Shown one piece after another: positions 49,260 to 61,635 of a stretch of 64,000 nucleotides of DNA. The notes below the pieces were generated by a model. The model had not been told where the DNA came from. It saw only the letters and a list, made by a program, of their open reading frames with translations, and ran no database searches. This DNA is from Misgurnus anguillicaudatus (taxonomy: Eukaryota > Chordata > Actinopteri > Cypriniformes > Cobitidae): NCBI RefSeq assembly GCF_027580225.2, contig NC_073348.2, positions 23,442,001 through 23,506,000 on the forward strand, read 5' to 3'. Position 1 is the stretch's first letter. Each line of letters opens with the position of its first letter. The translations under genes and the position numbers were made by a program.

Positions 49260-49645
49260 TATGTTTAGATATTTAAAGAAGAACATTTTCTGGAAGGCAT
49301 TAAACTTTTATGAAAATCATAAAAAATGCTGGCGTTGGCTGGCAACTTTAAAAAAAAAATGCTGGGGGGAAAGAGTTAATTACTTTTCCCTTGAAAAGGT
49401 AAAGTAATGGATTTTCCTTTAATTTAGTTACAGTTACTTCTGATGTAATTTATCAAAATTTTAACTTTTAACGTTAAAATGCATGTTTTTGATGTTTTCT
49501 CACTTTAAATACTTTGGTAAGTTAAAAAGAATAATGGTAACATGTAGTTTTCAATTCTCAGTAAAAACCGGTTGGTTGTTAGCATTAATATTACTAAAAT
49601 ATTGGCTGTTTATTAGTACTTAAAAAGCACATTTAAAACTGATTC

Positions 49646-49957
49646 CAGTGTTTCCCACAGGATTTTGAGAGACTGTTGTGGTGATGACGTCACCAGCTAA
49701 TTAGCATATATGTGACGTCATCATGTCGTATTTGCGTTTGATCTAGTGTTGGCACCTGAAATATGTTTCACTTCTACTCTTTGATCTGTATCTGTATTTG
49801 ATCTGTATTATATATCAAATTATATTTTAAGCCGAATTAAGCTGTTTTAAATAGTGAAATAAAAACGTAAATGGGAATCATGAAAATTCTATTTGTGGGG
49901 GCCAGTGTTGATTCTGTGGTGGGCCACCACAAATAAATCAATGTATGGGAAACACTG
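49646..49957. mobile_element. hAT-like element (CAGTGTTTCCC ends) with 5-bp GATTC duplication
   Basis: GATTC at 49641-49645 and 49958-49962. Ends cagtgtttcccacagg and tatgggaaacactg are inverted repeats. Length 312 bp. Confidence 0.75.
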
Positions 49958-50060
49958 GATTCTGCAAAACCTTATTCTGCATCCGTAATCCTACCCAATT
50001 TCTACCAATACTTAAACTTAACAATGACTTAAGTAACTACAAATAATCAGTAATTAGTAG

Positions 50061-50486
50061 CAGTGGGACCGGTGACTTGTTTTTTTCAAGGGTGCATGAT
50101 GCGAAGTTCTTCACAACATGTATTTAGCCCGTCATGTATGTTGTTCGTAATTTCAAAATATGTTTTTGGTGTGTCGAGTGATCCTATGTGCATCACATGT
50201 CATGTCCTGCTGCAGACGCGTCTAAAAAGTTTATGATAAAAGAAACGCTTGCGTTTGACAGATACTCGCATAATCTCATGTGTTATCAGAGTTTAGTGTT
50301 AAGTGAATGTCTTGCGTGTATTTTGTGAACGTGAGGGTCTGTTTTATCATTAACGGTTTTGACGCATGCGCAGCAGGCACTTATTTTGACAAAACACGTG
50401 ATGCACATGGTTGACATGACGCAACAAACACATATTTTGAAAACACGAGCAACACACATGACACTCCGAACACATATTTTGAATTG
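50061..50486. mobile_element. Diverged, right-truncated copy of the CAGTGGCGGC hAT MITE
   Basis: Collinear with 24849-25277: tgcgaagttcttcacaacat, gatactcgcataatctcatg, cacttattttgacaaaacac. The right terminus is missing. A tandem of 'cacatattttgaa' words ends it. Confidence 0.8.
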
Positions 50487-50490
50487 TTAA

Positions 50491-50713
50491 AGGAACAGTA
50501 TGTAGGATTGTGGCTAAAACTGGTACTGCAATCACAAAACTGGTGGCCAATACACAAAATAACAACATAAACATCAGTTGAGGACTGCAACTCCACTTTT
50601 TAAATGACAATATCCTGGCTGGACCGCTGTTGTCAGAAGTATTTGAAATGAAAATGTGACATATCAGCGCCATTTTAAGATTAATTGATATAAATTTCTT
50701 ACATACTGTTCCT
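50491..50713. mobile_element. AGGAACAGTATGTA MITE, TTAA-flanked
   Basis: TTAA at 50487-50490 and 50714-50717. Ends aggaacagtatgtaggatt and cttacatactgttcct. Inverted copy of the family member at 34878-35122. Confidence 0.9.
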
Positions 50714-50839
50714 TTAAGTAATATTGAGAATTGCAATTTGTAAGTAATTTGTACAGTAATCTAATTACATGATTAAAGATGTAATTAATAACTAGTAATC
50801 AGTTACTTTTTTGAGTAACTTGCCCAACACTGTTAACAA

Positions 50840-51425
50840 CCTAACAGATATCTAATGGTAAAATACAGCAGGGAGTTCATAATTTGGTAGGTTCTCTCAG
50901 GCCTTTGCAAAGGGTTTCAGCTGGGCTTGTTTTTAATGGTTATGTAATGGAGATCGAGCGGTGCCTTGTGATTTAGTCAGAGGAAAGAAAAAGAGAGAAA
51001 GAGGTTTCCTTCCTCTCTTTTTGCTTTATTTATAAGGGCTGCTGCTTCATGAATGAAAGGAGAGAGTAGAACATAAAATGAGATGAGGCAGGGAGGAGAG
51101 ACGAAAATTCAAGAAGGTGAGAAGATGAGAGGAGAGAAAGAGGATGCAAGAAAGAGAAAACAACATGCAATCTATCTCGCAAAAGTGATATGCTATTAAT
51201 GACATAATTTCCATCTCTGCATGCGCCAGATCATATTTCAGTAGGCCTTCACATGTGGCCACATTGCATCTGTACTTAAGTGCTAATGCCATGCGTTTAA
51301 AATTTCAATGAAAACAACCTTCACATTAGACATTTTGAACGAGCAGTGACGGATATCTAAAGCTCACCTAATAAAGGCACTTTACTAAAATAATAAAAAA
51401 TTCTGGTTAGATTTTATTCACATAC
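50840..51425. other. Intronic sequence, no gene seen
   Basis: Purine-rich GA tract at 50980-51150. Nothing else recognised. Confidence 0.45.
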
Positions 51426-51429
51426 ATTA

Positions 51430-51994
51430 TGTGACCCTGGATCACAAAACCAGTCAAAATTGTCAATTTTAAATTTTAAATTGAGATTAGTTAGGATTGG
51501 ACAATATTTGACAGAGATACAACTATTTGAAAATCTAAAATCCGAGGGTGCAAAAAATCTAAATATAGATTTTAATATTGCCTTTAAAGATGTCTGAATG
51601 AATGAAGTCCTTAGCAACACATATTACTAATGATAAATATTTTTTATTTACGGTAGGAAATGTACAAAAAATCTACTTGGAACACGATCTTTACTTAAAG
51701 GCGGAGTCCACGATGTTTGAAAAACGGTTTGGAGAAGGAGACGGGCCGACTACCAAAACACACTTATAGCCAATCAAATCAAATCAAATGCCGGGTTGCG
51801 TATGTGTGGGGCGGGTCTATCAACAGAAGGTCCAGATTCTATTGGGGTAGGGGCGTGTTTGTTTAGGTGATTTCAAATATCAACATTGGCTTTCAAACAT
51901 CATGGACTCCGCCTTTAATATCCAAATGATTTTTGGCCTAATTTTTTTACCCATACAATGTATTGTTGGCTATGCCTGTTTTTGTGGTCCAGTG
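51430..51994. mobile_element. TGTGACCCTGG MITE interrupted by copy E
   Basis: The left end tgtgaccctggatcacaaaa and the right end tttttgtggtccag are inverted repeats of a well-known zebrafish family. The sequence gatctttacttaatatccaa, restored by removing copy E, agrees with my recall of the family. Confidence 0.75.
51699..51914. mobile_element. AGGCGGAGT MITE, copy E, TTAA-flanked
   Basis: TTAA at 51695-51698 and 51915-51918. Ends aggcggagtccacgatg and catcatggactccgcct. Same subfamily as copy D, opposite orientation. Confidence 0.92.
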
Positions 51995-52710
51995 CTTTGA
52001 ATTGAATTGAAATTAGTTTTGTAGACAAAATTATAATTGGACCAGCATTTAATTTTTATTACAAACCAAAACTTCAAATAATTGAATAAGAGGCCAATAA
52101 GAGCCCATCACAGATGGAAACTCTTTCAATACTGCATCCCAGGGTCTGATTATAAAATAATAATAAACAATTACTGTAGGTGATCCTTAACATTGGACTG
52201 CTACTGTAAGTGGTCAAGAAATAGACAATTCATACAAAAGTGGTCAAAGGAGATGTATTTGAAATGCACAGCACTATCAACTGTAAACGGGTATCTAAAT
52301 CCAAGACTAATAGTAGTCTGTATCTTTGCACCCTCTTGTTTTCTTTCAATCACTTTTATATTCGGTTTGTAAAAACTTTGTGTTAACAGCAGTCAATTCT
52401 TTTGTAATCCAAGCATCTCTGGTGCTGACGACACAGATGGACTTCACAGGAAATGGGACTGTTTCCAACGTGGGCGCCAGTGGGAAAGCCAAAGGGACTC
52501 AGAGGTTGTCTCATTTCTATCTTGGCCTGCTTTACGAAATGACAACCCAGACAAAAGCTCATGCTAAGGGGCGGAATCTGTCCGGGCAGCCTTGTGGCTG
52601 TGGGCTAGCCAAAAACTCGCCTTCCTCATCATGATATCTTCATCTCAAAAGCCAATCAAAGAGAAGAGTGACTTGTCTTTCACTAGCACTGACTAGTGAA
52701 AATGTCTTCT

Positions 52711-52744
<34 letters not shown>

Positions 52745-53870
52745 GTGTGCCTGTCACTCACTGTCGGCTGGGTGGAAGCTCATGTCTGACATGCTTCCAT
52801 TAGTAGGGAGACTGTTCAATTACCTCAGCTCACGATGTTTAAACCCTGCCAATTACTGATACATCTTCCATCTAAATTATGCATACACAGGGCTGGGCCA
52901 TTGCGTGTAATGATTTTCCCCTTTTGACACCGTGCCGTGTGCGTTTGTGACGAGACCGGCACGTTTAGAGTCGGAGTGAGGCTTTACCCAGATCTAGCTT
53001 GCTATATGTTGTGCTCATTTGGTGCCGTGCCTTCACAACTGCAGCTTTTTGAAATCACTGGCACGGAGCTTGCCATCTTCAAACTGGCACACTATCTCTC
53101 TGTATGCTCTAAGCACATCTCTTCTCATCCCTGTCTCCTAGCAACCTTGGCTGTCTCTGGCCTGTGAGACCCGACCAACAGCCCCCGTCCCGCTCTATCT
53201 TCAGTCGGCATGACTTATCCACCTTTATTCTACCCTCCACCTCCTCCACTAGTTGACCCCTATTTCGCTTTTGGGATGTGACCCCCATCTCCTGCATGAG
53301 TACTCTGTCTCTGCAATCTCAATCAAAGGCTGCGGTAACCCCACTTTTCTGTAAGCCTGTTTCACTCTTATGCTCTTACCATTTATTACTTCTAAGGCAC
53401 CCTATAGTTAACCTTTGATCTCTGGAACCACATACACTCTATAAAACGCTACTTGAAACACATTTAATGTCTGCAATACAACATATTTTTAAGTGAAATA
53501 CAATGTTTCATTTGAAGGACATACTATCTTCAACTACTCTTCTTCAAGGGACAGATTTTGAAATTGTAAATATGATGCGGGCCAAACTTTTACCTCTATT
53601 TTTACCTTCTATATATTTTTTTTTTACTTTGACCTATTATTATATATAGTCAGTGTGCCTTATTTTGATCAGCGTTTTCATTGGTTTGAACCACAAAACA
53701 TGTGATGTCCATTCCAGTGGACACATGGTCTGAAGGGGTTAAACTTCTTTTGTAGTCTTTTTATAACTGTAATTGTATTTCAAGTATTCACAAAATATCG
53801 TCAGTCTTCTCCTAATGTCTGAAATTGCATTTCATGTTCATGAACAATTGTAAACTACATCCAAACTAGA
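51995..53870. other. Intronic sequence with a (CT)n microsatellite
   Basis: (CT)n at 52713-52741. The frames at 52326-52634 and 52937-53167 resemble no protein. No other repeat recognised. Confidence 0.45.
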
Positions 53871-53874
53871 GGTC

Positions 53875-54365
53875 TTCTCTGGTGCAAAGAAATGTACCCG
53901 ACCCGAAATGACCCAAATCACTTTATACCCGAACCCGACATGCATAAATCATTTTTTTTTAAAGAAAGACCCAACCTGAGACAATCCCGAGAAAATTCGA
54001 CCCGAGTCCAACCCGAACTACTGCTGCTCCATTTGTTTTGCTTTGTTATCTGATGACGACACCAAGGTAACCGTTAAAATGTACATTTAAAATTAACTGA
54101 CATGTCGGTTTTAACGAAAATGTACCTACACAAAGTCACAAACGCTCTTGGCAAACAGATGAGAGGTTTGAAAAGGACATTGACGCACACACGAGAGAGA
54201 GTTCGGGTCTTCTCCGGTCCGTTCACCAAAAACACATTTATTTTAAATTACCCGAGACCTGATGCCGCTATTATTGTACCCGACCCATGTCCGAGGCGCA
54301 TGTGAAACTTTTAGACCCGAACCCGATTGGGTCGTCCAAACACGACGGTCGGAGTTTGCCCACTT
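53875..54365. repeat. Dispersed repeat rich in CCCGA words
   Basis: The words tacccgacccga, tacccgaacccgac and agacccgaacccgattgggt recur at both sides, suggesting inverted or degenerate ends of a decayed MITE. The frame at 54102-54305 lies inside it. Confidence 0.5.
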
Positions 54366-54551
54366 TTGGCAGTCGTAATGAAATTTCAGTTTAATCGTAA
54401 ATTCGTGTCAAGGCAAGAGCCTTTAATATACGTATGTATTTATACTTATTAATATATTTATATGGTTTTACTGCCGTCATTTGTCATGTACAGTGGAAAG
54501 GTAAAGTAACCATGCTGATTTTACCAAATTGATTGACAAAGATGACCGGCA

Positions 54552-54607
54552 GGCCGGATTAAGATGATTCGAGGGTTGCATGTGGCCCGCGGGCCGCCAG
54601 TTGACTA
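54552..54607. repeat. Orphan hAT terminus
   Basis: Read on the minus strand: cagggctagtcaactggc then ggcccgcgggccacatgcaa, a classic hAT end (CAGGG... plus GGCCCGCGGGCC). No partner end was found, so this is a fragment. Confidence 0.6.
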
Positions 54608-54609
54608 GC

Positions 54610-57600
54610 CCTGTCCTATAAGGTGGGACCTCAATATTTGTAAATACAAGATATTACTGCTACATTTTAAATCCAAATTACAAGTGTGTTACAAGACATA
54701 CAAATACATGGTATCAGTATGACTATTCCCCGGGATCAAACCCACAACCTTTTGTGCTACTAACCCAAGGCTCTCCCACAGAGCTCAAGGAACCCCATCA
54801 AAGTTTCAAATCATCGAAGTTCCCCATAAGTAATTGTTTCTGAGTCAGTGACCACAGGCAGCATGAGGCCAAGGGACAGCCTGCCTGCAACTAAATAGGC
54901 CTGCAGCAGCGTTCGTAAGTGCATAATGCCCTATTATGGACAAATGCACAAAGAGCTCACATGAAATTACATTAAATTCAGACTGGCTTCATCACATCGC
55001 ATGCCTATAGGCTGCTACCACAGTCCATATCAAATGAACGCTGAATCACTTTCGAATCAGCACTCTGATTAAATAAATTTGGTCTACATGCACACGCAGT
55101 CACCTTAAATCTCTGGCAAACGTGCCCAGCGCTGAAACTAAAGACAGTGATTTAATGAGAGTTACCAGGATGTGTGATCAAATACAGTGCGGTTTTTTAA
55201 AAGTCCTCTTGAAAACAAACCTCAAAAGCACAACTTAACGAGAATAAAATACAAAAGATTGAAACAGATTCACTGTGAATTCATTAAAATGCTTTGAGGG
55301 ATTATCAAATGCACAATAACTTTTATAGCAATGTTATAATTTTCCCAATTTATCTGTTTTTGTTTGTGCATACAACATGAACTCAAAGAACCAAGAGAGA
55401 GCATTTGAAAATGAAAACATTTCGATCCCACAGATCTGCGAAAACATACTGTGGCATGATCTTCATAGACGCGCAGTCCATTACTGAACATTTCTGGGCT
55501 CATCAACTAACCATCCACTGAATCTACACCGGGAGATTGAATTGGGGGGTATAATAGGAGGGGGAAAGTAGTTGGTCCACCTATTGCTTACAGGGGACAA
55601 AGAACAAATGATGGCTGTAGGTCAAGTCAACAGCAAACAAATCCAAAATAGATCACACCACATAAATGTTTCTATTTTCTGGGGAAAAGGTAGAGGAAAA
55701 ACGGCAGTTCCAAAAAAAGATTCTGTCTGCATGAGCAGTGCTTTGAAGACAGCAAAGATTAGCAAAGATGCTGTCAATTTTATATGCCGTGTTTGAGTTT
55801 CTTAGTCACAGTCAATTCACGCGGATTGCCTCAAGACTTGCTGAAGCTCAAGCTGTGATGCTCTGGCTGAGGTGGTACTGAGGACCGCATCTCTCCACAG
55901 CTACGCTTTCATGGAGATGGTGAATATAGAACACAGCAGAGGAAGGCTGGTTTGAAACCCAGCTGAGCTGCAACAACTGAAGACAGGACAAAGCGGTTCT
56001 TACTTCATTTGGACCGCAGCTGGATAGACGGGGCAATGCCGGAAAACAGGATGGGCCCAGCACGGGCCCCTGTGGAAGCCCAGCTGTGCTGTAATAAAAG
56101 GGAGGAATAAAGCCAAGGGCTAATACAGATGTGACCCCCCACACAAACTCCAGCCCTGTGCAACAAAGTGAGAATGCAGGGCACAGGGTTTCTATACTGG
56201 AACTCATCCGTGCCTCTGTATGACGCCATCAAAAACAACAGAGCTCAATCACAGGAATGTAGGGCAGAGTTGTATTCTGTCAATGTATCACGGATATCAT
56301 ACTCTCTTCACTTTCCACAAGCCACAAAAATGGATGGCCCGTTGCTTGGTATTGCAGGTGACTCAATCTAAAGTGGACAACACTTAATTGGATGCAAAGA
56401 TGCTACTATAAATTCAGCTTCAAATCTTTGTTGCTGGAGGGTTTTTTGCACTTTATGGCGACATGCTGGCACTGTGTCAAAAAATAACACTGCAACAAGC
56501 GAAATAATTGAGATGCTTGTTAGTACCAGGTGTACATGCTGATCTCTTACCTGACCACTTCTTTTTGCATCACTCAAGACAGATCTTAAAACAAGTAAAT
56601 AGTACCAATGCAAACTAAAGTTGATGGCCAAAGCAACAAATAAGCCAGGATAATAATTAGCTTTATCACACAATCAGACATGGGTCACCCAGGAGGGCGA
56701 GTCTCTCTCTCTCTCTCTCTCTCTCTCTGGTGAACAAAGGCAGACAATATGTTTCAGCTCTGGAGAAATCTCCAGCGGGGATTGCCTGCTTCTCATAATA
56801 CTTGTCAAATCCCACTTGACACTTCATATGGACTGCTAATCAGAGACAATCCATCCCTGGGCGAGACCCTGCAGTGTCCACAATTCTTTTTTATTGTAAG
56901 CACAAAAAATCCACAGGGCTGCAGATTGGACCTCACATCACTGGTTCTTTGTTTATGCTGACATTAATCCAAAAGGAAAAGAAAGGTGAAAAAATAGCAT
57001 GGATTTCTAAACGAGTATTCAATGCAAAAAATGCTAAACGGCAGCCGAGAGAGTTGGTGATTGCAAACACAGATAATGAAAGTATGAAAACCCGATAAAT
57101 AAAACAAATGGAAATAGACTGTCTATTTCAGGGCTGATGCTCTGGAGACTCTGCGCTCTCTCTATTCCGATATTTTTAGATGGAAATTGGAGTGCGAGTA
57201 TGACATTGTTTCTTATACCTAACAATTATGCCTTGGGAAGTTTGCCACCCAGTTTAGATGTATAAAGTTGCCCTGGCCCTGGTAAGCCTTTTATAGAGTC
57301 AAGACTTAAGGAAAAACTAGTGGAATGTGCTGAACAGCAGCAAAAGCAAGATATCGTTTTGGGTGTTTCATGTTTTGCTGCTCAACAAAATATAAGTGTG
57401 CAATGTACAGTAGCGTTTTATAAAGATTCACGCTGAAAAATAAAGTAATGGTGTTTTTTGACTATAGTCTAAGCTTGGCTCTTGTGTTTGGCATCATAAC
57501 TAACCGAAAGACAGTCATCTGCTTGTAGAACTTGATTACATAAGTATAGCAATTCAGACCAATTTTGTTCCAAGTGTTCACGTATTAGCAAAGTAATGAA

Positions 57601-59310
57601 AACATCTGCCTCTCCAAGGTCTTTAAATGCTGTAATAAATGCTGAAGGACCATGATAGTCTTACAAACAATCTAACACATAATTGCACGCCACAGTGAAC
57701 ACTAGATAATTTTAAAAGCTCGCTGAAACCCCCCTCAAAGGGACCGAATCCAATTTCTAAAACTCTCTCATTTCATGCTATACTGCATCACGGTATTGTT
57801 AATTACCTTCTATCATCCTGTTGAAAACAGCCAATATTTTTCTGTTCTTGTCAATATTAGAGACTATCTTTAGCTCCCGCTCTCCTGCCCTGAACTGTAG
57901 CCGTTTCGTGTAGTACCTTGTGCTATTTGGAGACAATATTGGCATGCTGCTACAGTAAGTGAAGCGATTGAGCTGTATGGTGCAGTGTCGTGTGTCCCTG
58001 GTTATAAAGTGAAGAGGCTTTAGCATTAGCACAGCCACAATGAGCATGGGGGGGGGAGAGATGGGCTCAGTGAGGATCGCGGTGGGCCTGCTCTTCTGCT
58101 CTTATCAGCCGCAGTGCCGGGCATCCACAAAAAAGGCACAAGGGAGCAAAAACAAAGAGAAAGTGCAAGAGAGAGAAAATTTATGTGCAGCCAAGCAATT
58201 AATATTCTTCTTGCCTGGTATACCATTTCAAAAGTCAAGCAAAAAGGTCTAACGTTATAATAATCAGATATAAAAAAGCTTATCCTGAACATACAGATGC
58301 CATTTAGACTATTTTAAATGCACATAATAATGACACACATGATAAAAGAATATGCAAAGATAATGCTAAATGTTTTAAACAAAATTTGATTGTAAAATTG
58401 CCACATGATGCTGGAATATGAATTGGAAGGACAGGAATTTTTACTGAACTGCAATGTAGCCTCTTATGGAACGGCTGAAATTCCACAAGGGGGTGTATTT
58501 GTTCCTCAGACGTTGCACAATAAATGTGACATCCGAATATATTCATTATAAATCGTGAATGAAAATTGAGATTCGAATGAAAGTACGTTAGTGAACTTAT
58601 TGTATACACTATTTATATCGTAATTCGGTCAGAAACGTCAAGATTGTGAGATGAACAAATCGTTTTTGATTAAAAGGCTTGGATATTCCATTTCCTTGGA
58701 CTTTTGGGGATTTATGAACAATTTGTTTTGGACAATTTCACCGAAGCGGATAAAGGAAAGATTTTGAAGGTAAGTAAATATTATAAATCGCCGCCGCCTG
58801 GTTCAGGTAACTAACAACTAGATTACAGTTTTATGACTGCTAAAAATCATATTATGCCTTGTGTGTGCGCTTAATGGAATCCTTAAAGTCTAAGCTTTCC
58901 AACGATGTGCCGCATGACCGTATATTTTGAAGATTTAATGCTTCAAAGTTACAATGATATAATGCAGCCTCACGTGCAAGGGGGGGGGGGTGTACCGTGT
59001 ACGGCACCGTGTTCCTTATCAGGTTAAAGAAACTGAACACAGTCACAAAGTAACACAATTGACTTCTCATTGTGTTTTCTTTATGCTTTTCATCATGTAA
59101 GGCTGATTATTGTACCTTGTTTCTTTTCCAAGATCATGGTCGTAAATTAGAAAATTTGGGGAAATGATGCTCTCCTCCACCAAGGTCCAAAACATCAAAG
59201 TAAATGTATTGAAAAAAATCATATCAACACAAGTTTTTGATTACTTTAACTTAACAAATTAAGTTGTTAATTAAACTTGTTTATAAGTTATGTCATTTAT
59301 ATACTATTCA
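54610..59310. other. Low-repeat intronic sequence, no gene seen
   Basis: A decayed SINE head lies at 54725-54790 (minus strand) and (CT)n at 56702-56728; a G run (about 10 G) lies at 58980-58991. Frames such as 55848-56207 and 56005-56238 overlap in two phases of one strand and resemble no protein. Confidence 0.5.
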
Positions 59311-59317
59311 AAAACAC

Positions 59318-59525
59318 GCCATTGACGACTTATCGCTACGTAATTCCGCTATTATCCAATAGGATGGAACGACTCTTAACCAATTTATAAAAAACTGAAG
59401 CAAAAACTAATTTAACAACATTTTAAACTCCGTGTATGTTTTGATAATTGTTCTGAATCTGATCTCTAAAAACATTCCTTTACAAAAATGCAATTATCTT
59501 AGCTTTTTGCTCAAAATTTGGTATT
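59318..59525 (+). repeat. Left part of a CTCTTTCCCCGCC repeat
   Basis: It keeps cgccattgacgacttatcg, ctccgtgtatgttttgataa and cttagctttttgctcaaaat, then breaks off at gtatttttgaat. Confidence 0.7.
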
Positions 59526-60650
59526 TTTGAATAGGCTGTCACGATTATGAAATTTGGCTGACGATTAATTGCCTAATAAATTGTGCCGATTATGACGATT
59601 AATTGACTGTTTTATTGCTTTGATTTAATTCTCATACTTTTTTGTATCAAATTTCACCATTAAGTTCTTGCGTTTAATGAAGACCGCAGATTGGCTAATA
59701 TGAGCGTCAGTCATTCCTTGTTTCAGTGAAGCGCGGAAATGTGAAAAGACGAACGCGTCGCGAGCATGACGAGAGCGAGACGATTACAGCCAAGGTTATT
59801 ACTGTTTCTTTGACGACGATCGGGATTCAAATGTAACTCCACCACCGGAAAATACGAGTTGACGTTAAACCTTTCAGAGAGAGTGGCTTAAAGATTTCGA
59901 GTGTCTATGAAAATTTAACTGTTTACTGTAAATCCTGAAAAACGGTGTTAATGGCGGAATCAAAACATTTAAGCGCCAGACGTACCTTGCTTAAACATGG
60001 CGAAAGTGCCAAAAACACAAGACGTGTCATGACAAATGTGTTTATTATTGATGGAGACACCGACCTGTCTGTCAGTGTGTTTAATGGTGTATGTGCGCAT
60101 GCGCTGGTGAATGGACATTCGACAAACATCCTTGTGGTCCATGTTGCTGTGGAATACGACAATGCTGATGGTATGTTTTTGTTGTATTTTTTAAAACATT
60201 GCCTATTTAGTAGTAAAAGCATCCTGGTAATGCAGTTATCAATACCAATATTAGCCTTCTATATTAGGGTCACTTTTGTAATGTCACAATTAATCAGTGT
60301 TTTACGTGTTTGCTAGATTTTCTATGTAATCTTAATCATATGACCTATAATTGTTAAATTATTATTGCTGCTATACTATTTCGACAGCATTTGGGTATTA
60401 ATTTAGGAATTTATGCAGCAAAAAAGCATAAAATAGAAGACCAACTTTTAAATGCTGGCCATAGGACGTGTAAAGCCTGGTGGTGGTGTTTTATTTTTAA
60501 TAAAATAAATCTATTAACATTTACATTGTAGTTGTGGTACTTTTTAATTTTTGGATGGATGCGCCTAAATTTTTGCTGGTGCTCCTAACTCTTTAAAGTT
60601 GGGAGCACCAGTGCTACCAAATAAAAAAGTTAATTTTGAGCCCTGTTGTA
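59526..60650. mobile_element. hAT-like remnant region with two orphan termini
   Basis: The start aggctgtcacgattatgaaa with repeated acgattaattg words is a familiar zebrafish hAT-type end. At 60536-60645 the minus strand reads cagggctcaaaattaact and gtgctcccaac, another hAT-like terminus. The frame at 59945-60316 lies between them but shows no transposase motif I can recognise. Confidence 0.45.
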
Positions 60651-60844
60651 GGTTCAATTGACTTTACCAATTTGATTAAACCTGCACGCATCACTGCCAC
60701 ATTATTTTTATAGTGTACAGCAGTTTTACAAATTTTTCTTGAATTCTAATCAATCTGTTTGAATTGTTCTTTCTTACATTCCTATTCCAATTCCAAATCC
60801 TATGTTTTTAGCCATAAAGGATTTGTCAATTTTCTTAAAAAAAG

Positions 60845-60848
<4 letters not shown>

Positions 60849-60914
<66 letters not shown>
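60849..60914. repeat. (TA)n microsatellite
   Basis: About 33 uninterrupted TA units followed by a T run. It occupies the place of the 'tttactcaccaccatgtc' segment seen in the other arm and at 63660-63730. Confidence 0.99.
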
Positions 60915-60923
<9 letters not shown>

Positions 60924-61319
60924 TTTTTGAGGAAAAACGGATTTCAGGATTTTTCTCATTTTAATGGACTTTAATGAACCCCAATACTTAACAGTTTTAA
61001 TGCAGTTTAAAATTGCAGTTTCAAAGGACTCTAAACGATCTCAAACGAGGCATAAGGGTCTTATCTAGCGAAACGATTGTCATTTTTGACAAGAAAAAAA
61101 ATGCATTTATAAACCACAACTTCTCGTCTTCCTCCGGTCCTGTGACGTACCATTGCGACCTCACGTAATACGTCATCACGCCAAGAGGTCACGGATGACG
61201 TATCAAAACTCCGCCCCAGTGTTTACTAGTGTGGAGAAAGAGGACCGTTCCGATGTTGTTGTATGTAGAATGATACTAATTAATGTCTTTGTGTCAGTTA
61301 ATTGTTTAAAATGGTCAGC

Positions 61320-61635
61320 CAGGGCTCCAGACTTACTTTTTTCACTAGGAGCACAGTGGCCCCCAACTGAAAATTTAAGGGGCGCAACCAGAAAATTTAG
61401 GGGCACACACCGTAAATCAACATGCTAACCATATATTCACATTTCTACTAATTTCTACTGTATTACTAATAAATACTTTGATGATAGATGCAGAAAGTAC
61501 AATGTGCAGTGTCACATCACAAAATATAAAAGGTCAAATTTACTGGTTGCATGTGCGACTGCATTTAAAATTCAGTGGCACACTCTCAAATTTTGGTGGC
61601 AAAATGCCACCACTTGGTGGCAGTTTGGAGCCCTG
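61320..61635. mobile_element. hAT-like element (CAGGGCTCCAGAC ends) with 5-bp TCAGC duplication
   Basis: TCAGC at 61315-61319 and 61636-61640. Ends cagggctccagact and agtttggagccctg are inverted repeats, with ggtggcaaaatgccacc inside. It is inserted in the large inverted-arm element. Confidence 0.75.

Larger units (their letters stand above)
47716..49375 (+). mobile_element. TTAA-flanked CTCTTTCCCCGCC repeat, interrupted copy
   Basis: TTAA at 47712-47715 and 49376-49379. Starts tctttccctgccattgacga and ends ggggggaaagag. It is interrupted at 48054-49259, within the word tgatatattgta. Confidence 0.85.
47404..50832. mobile_element. Large hAT-like element, host of six nested insertions
   Basis: Ends cagtgttgggtgtaactagt and agtaacttgcccaacactg are inverted repeats. 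Flanks GTAACAAC (47396-47403) and TTAACAAC (50833-50840) are an 8-bp duplication with one mismatch. The element's own sequence, full of TTAC/GTAA words, resurfaces at 47404-47449, 49380-49645, 49958-50060 and 50718-50832. No transposase frame. Confidence 0.85.

Noticed and set aside
55848..56238. Overlapping minus-strand frames of 77 and 119 codons
   Set aside because: Two frames of the same strand are open together, with no known domain and no splice signals. Probably chance in a locally GC-richer segment.
59945..60316. 123-codon frame starting MLMAESKHLSARRTLLKHGE
   Set aside because: It lies inside a hAT-like remnant but has no recognisable BED finger or transposase catalytic block, and the second half is AT-rich low-information sequence. 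Not enough to call a gene.
60774..60959. Frame with a long Tyr-Ile run
   Set aside because: It is a translation of the (TA)n microsatellite.
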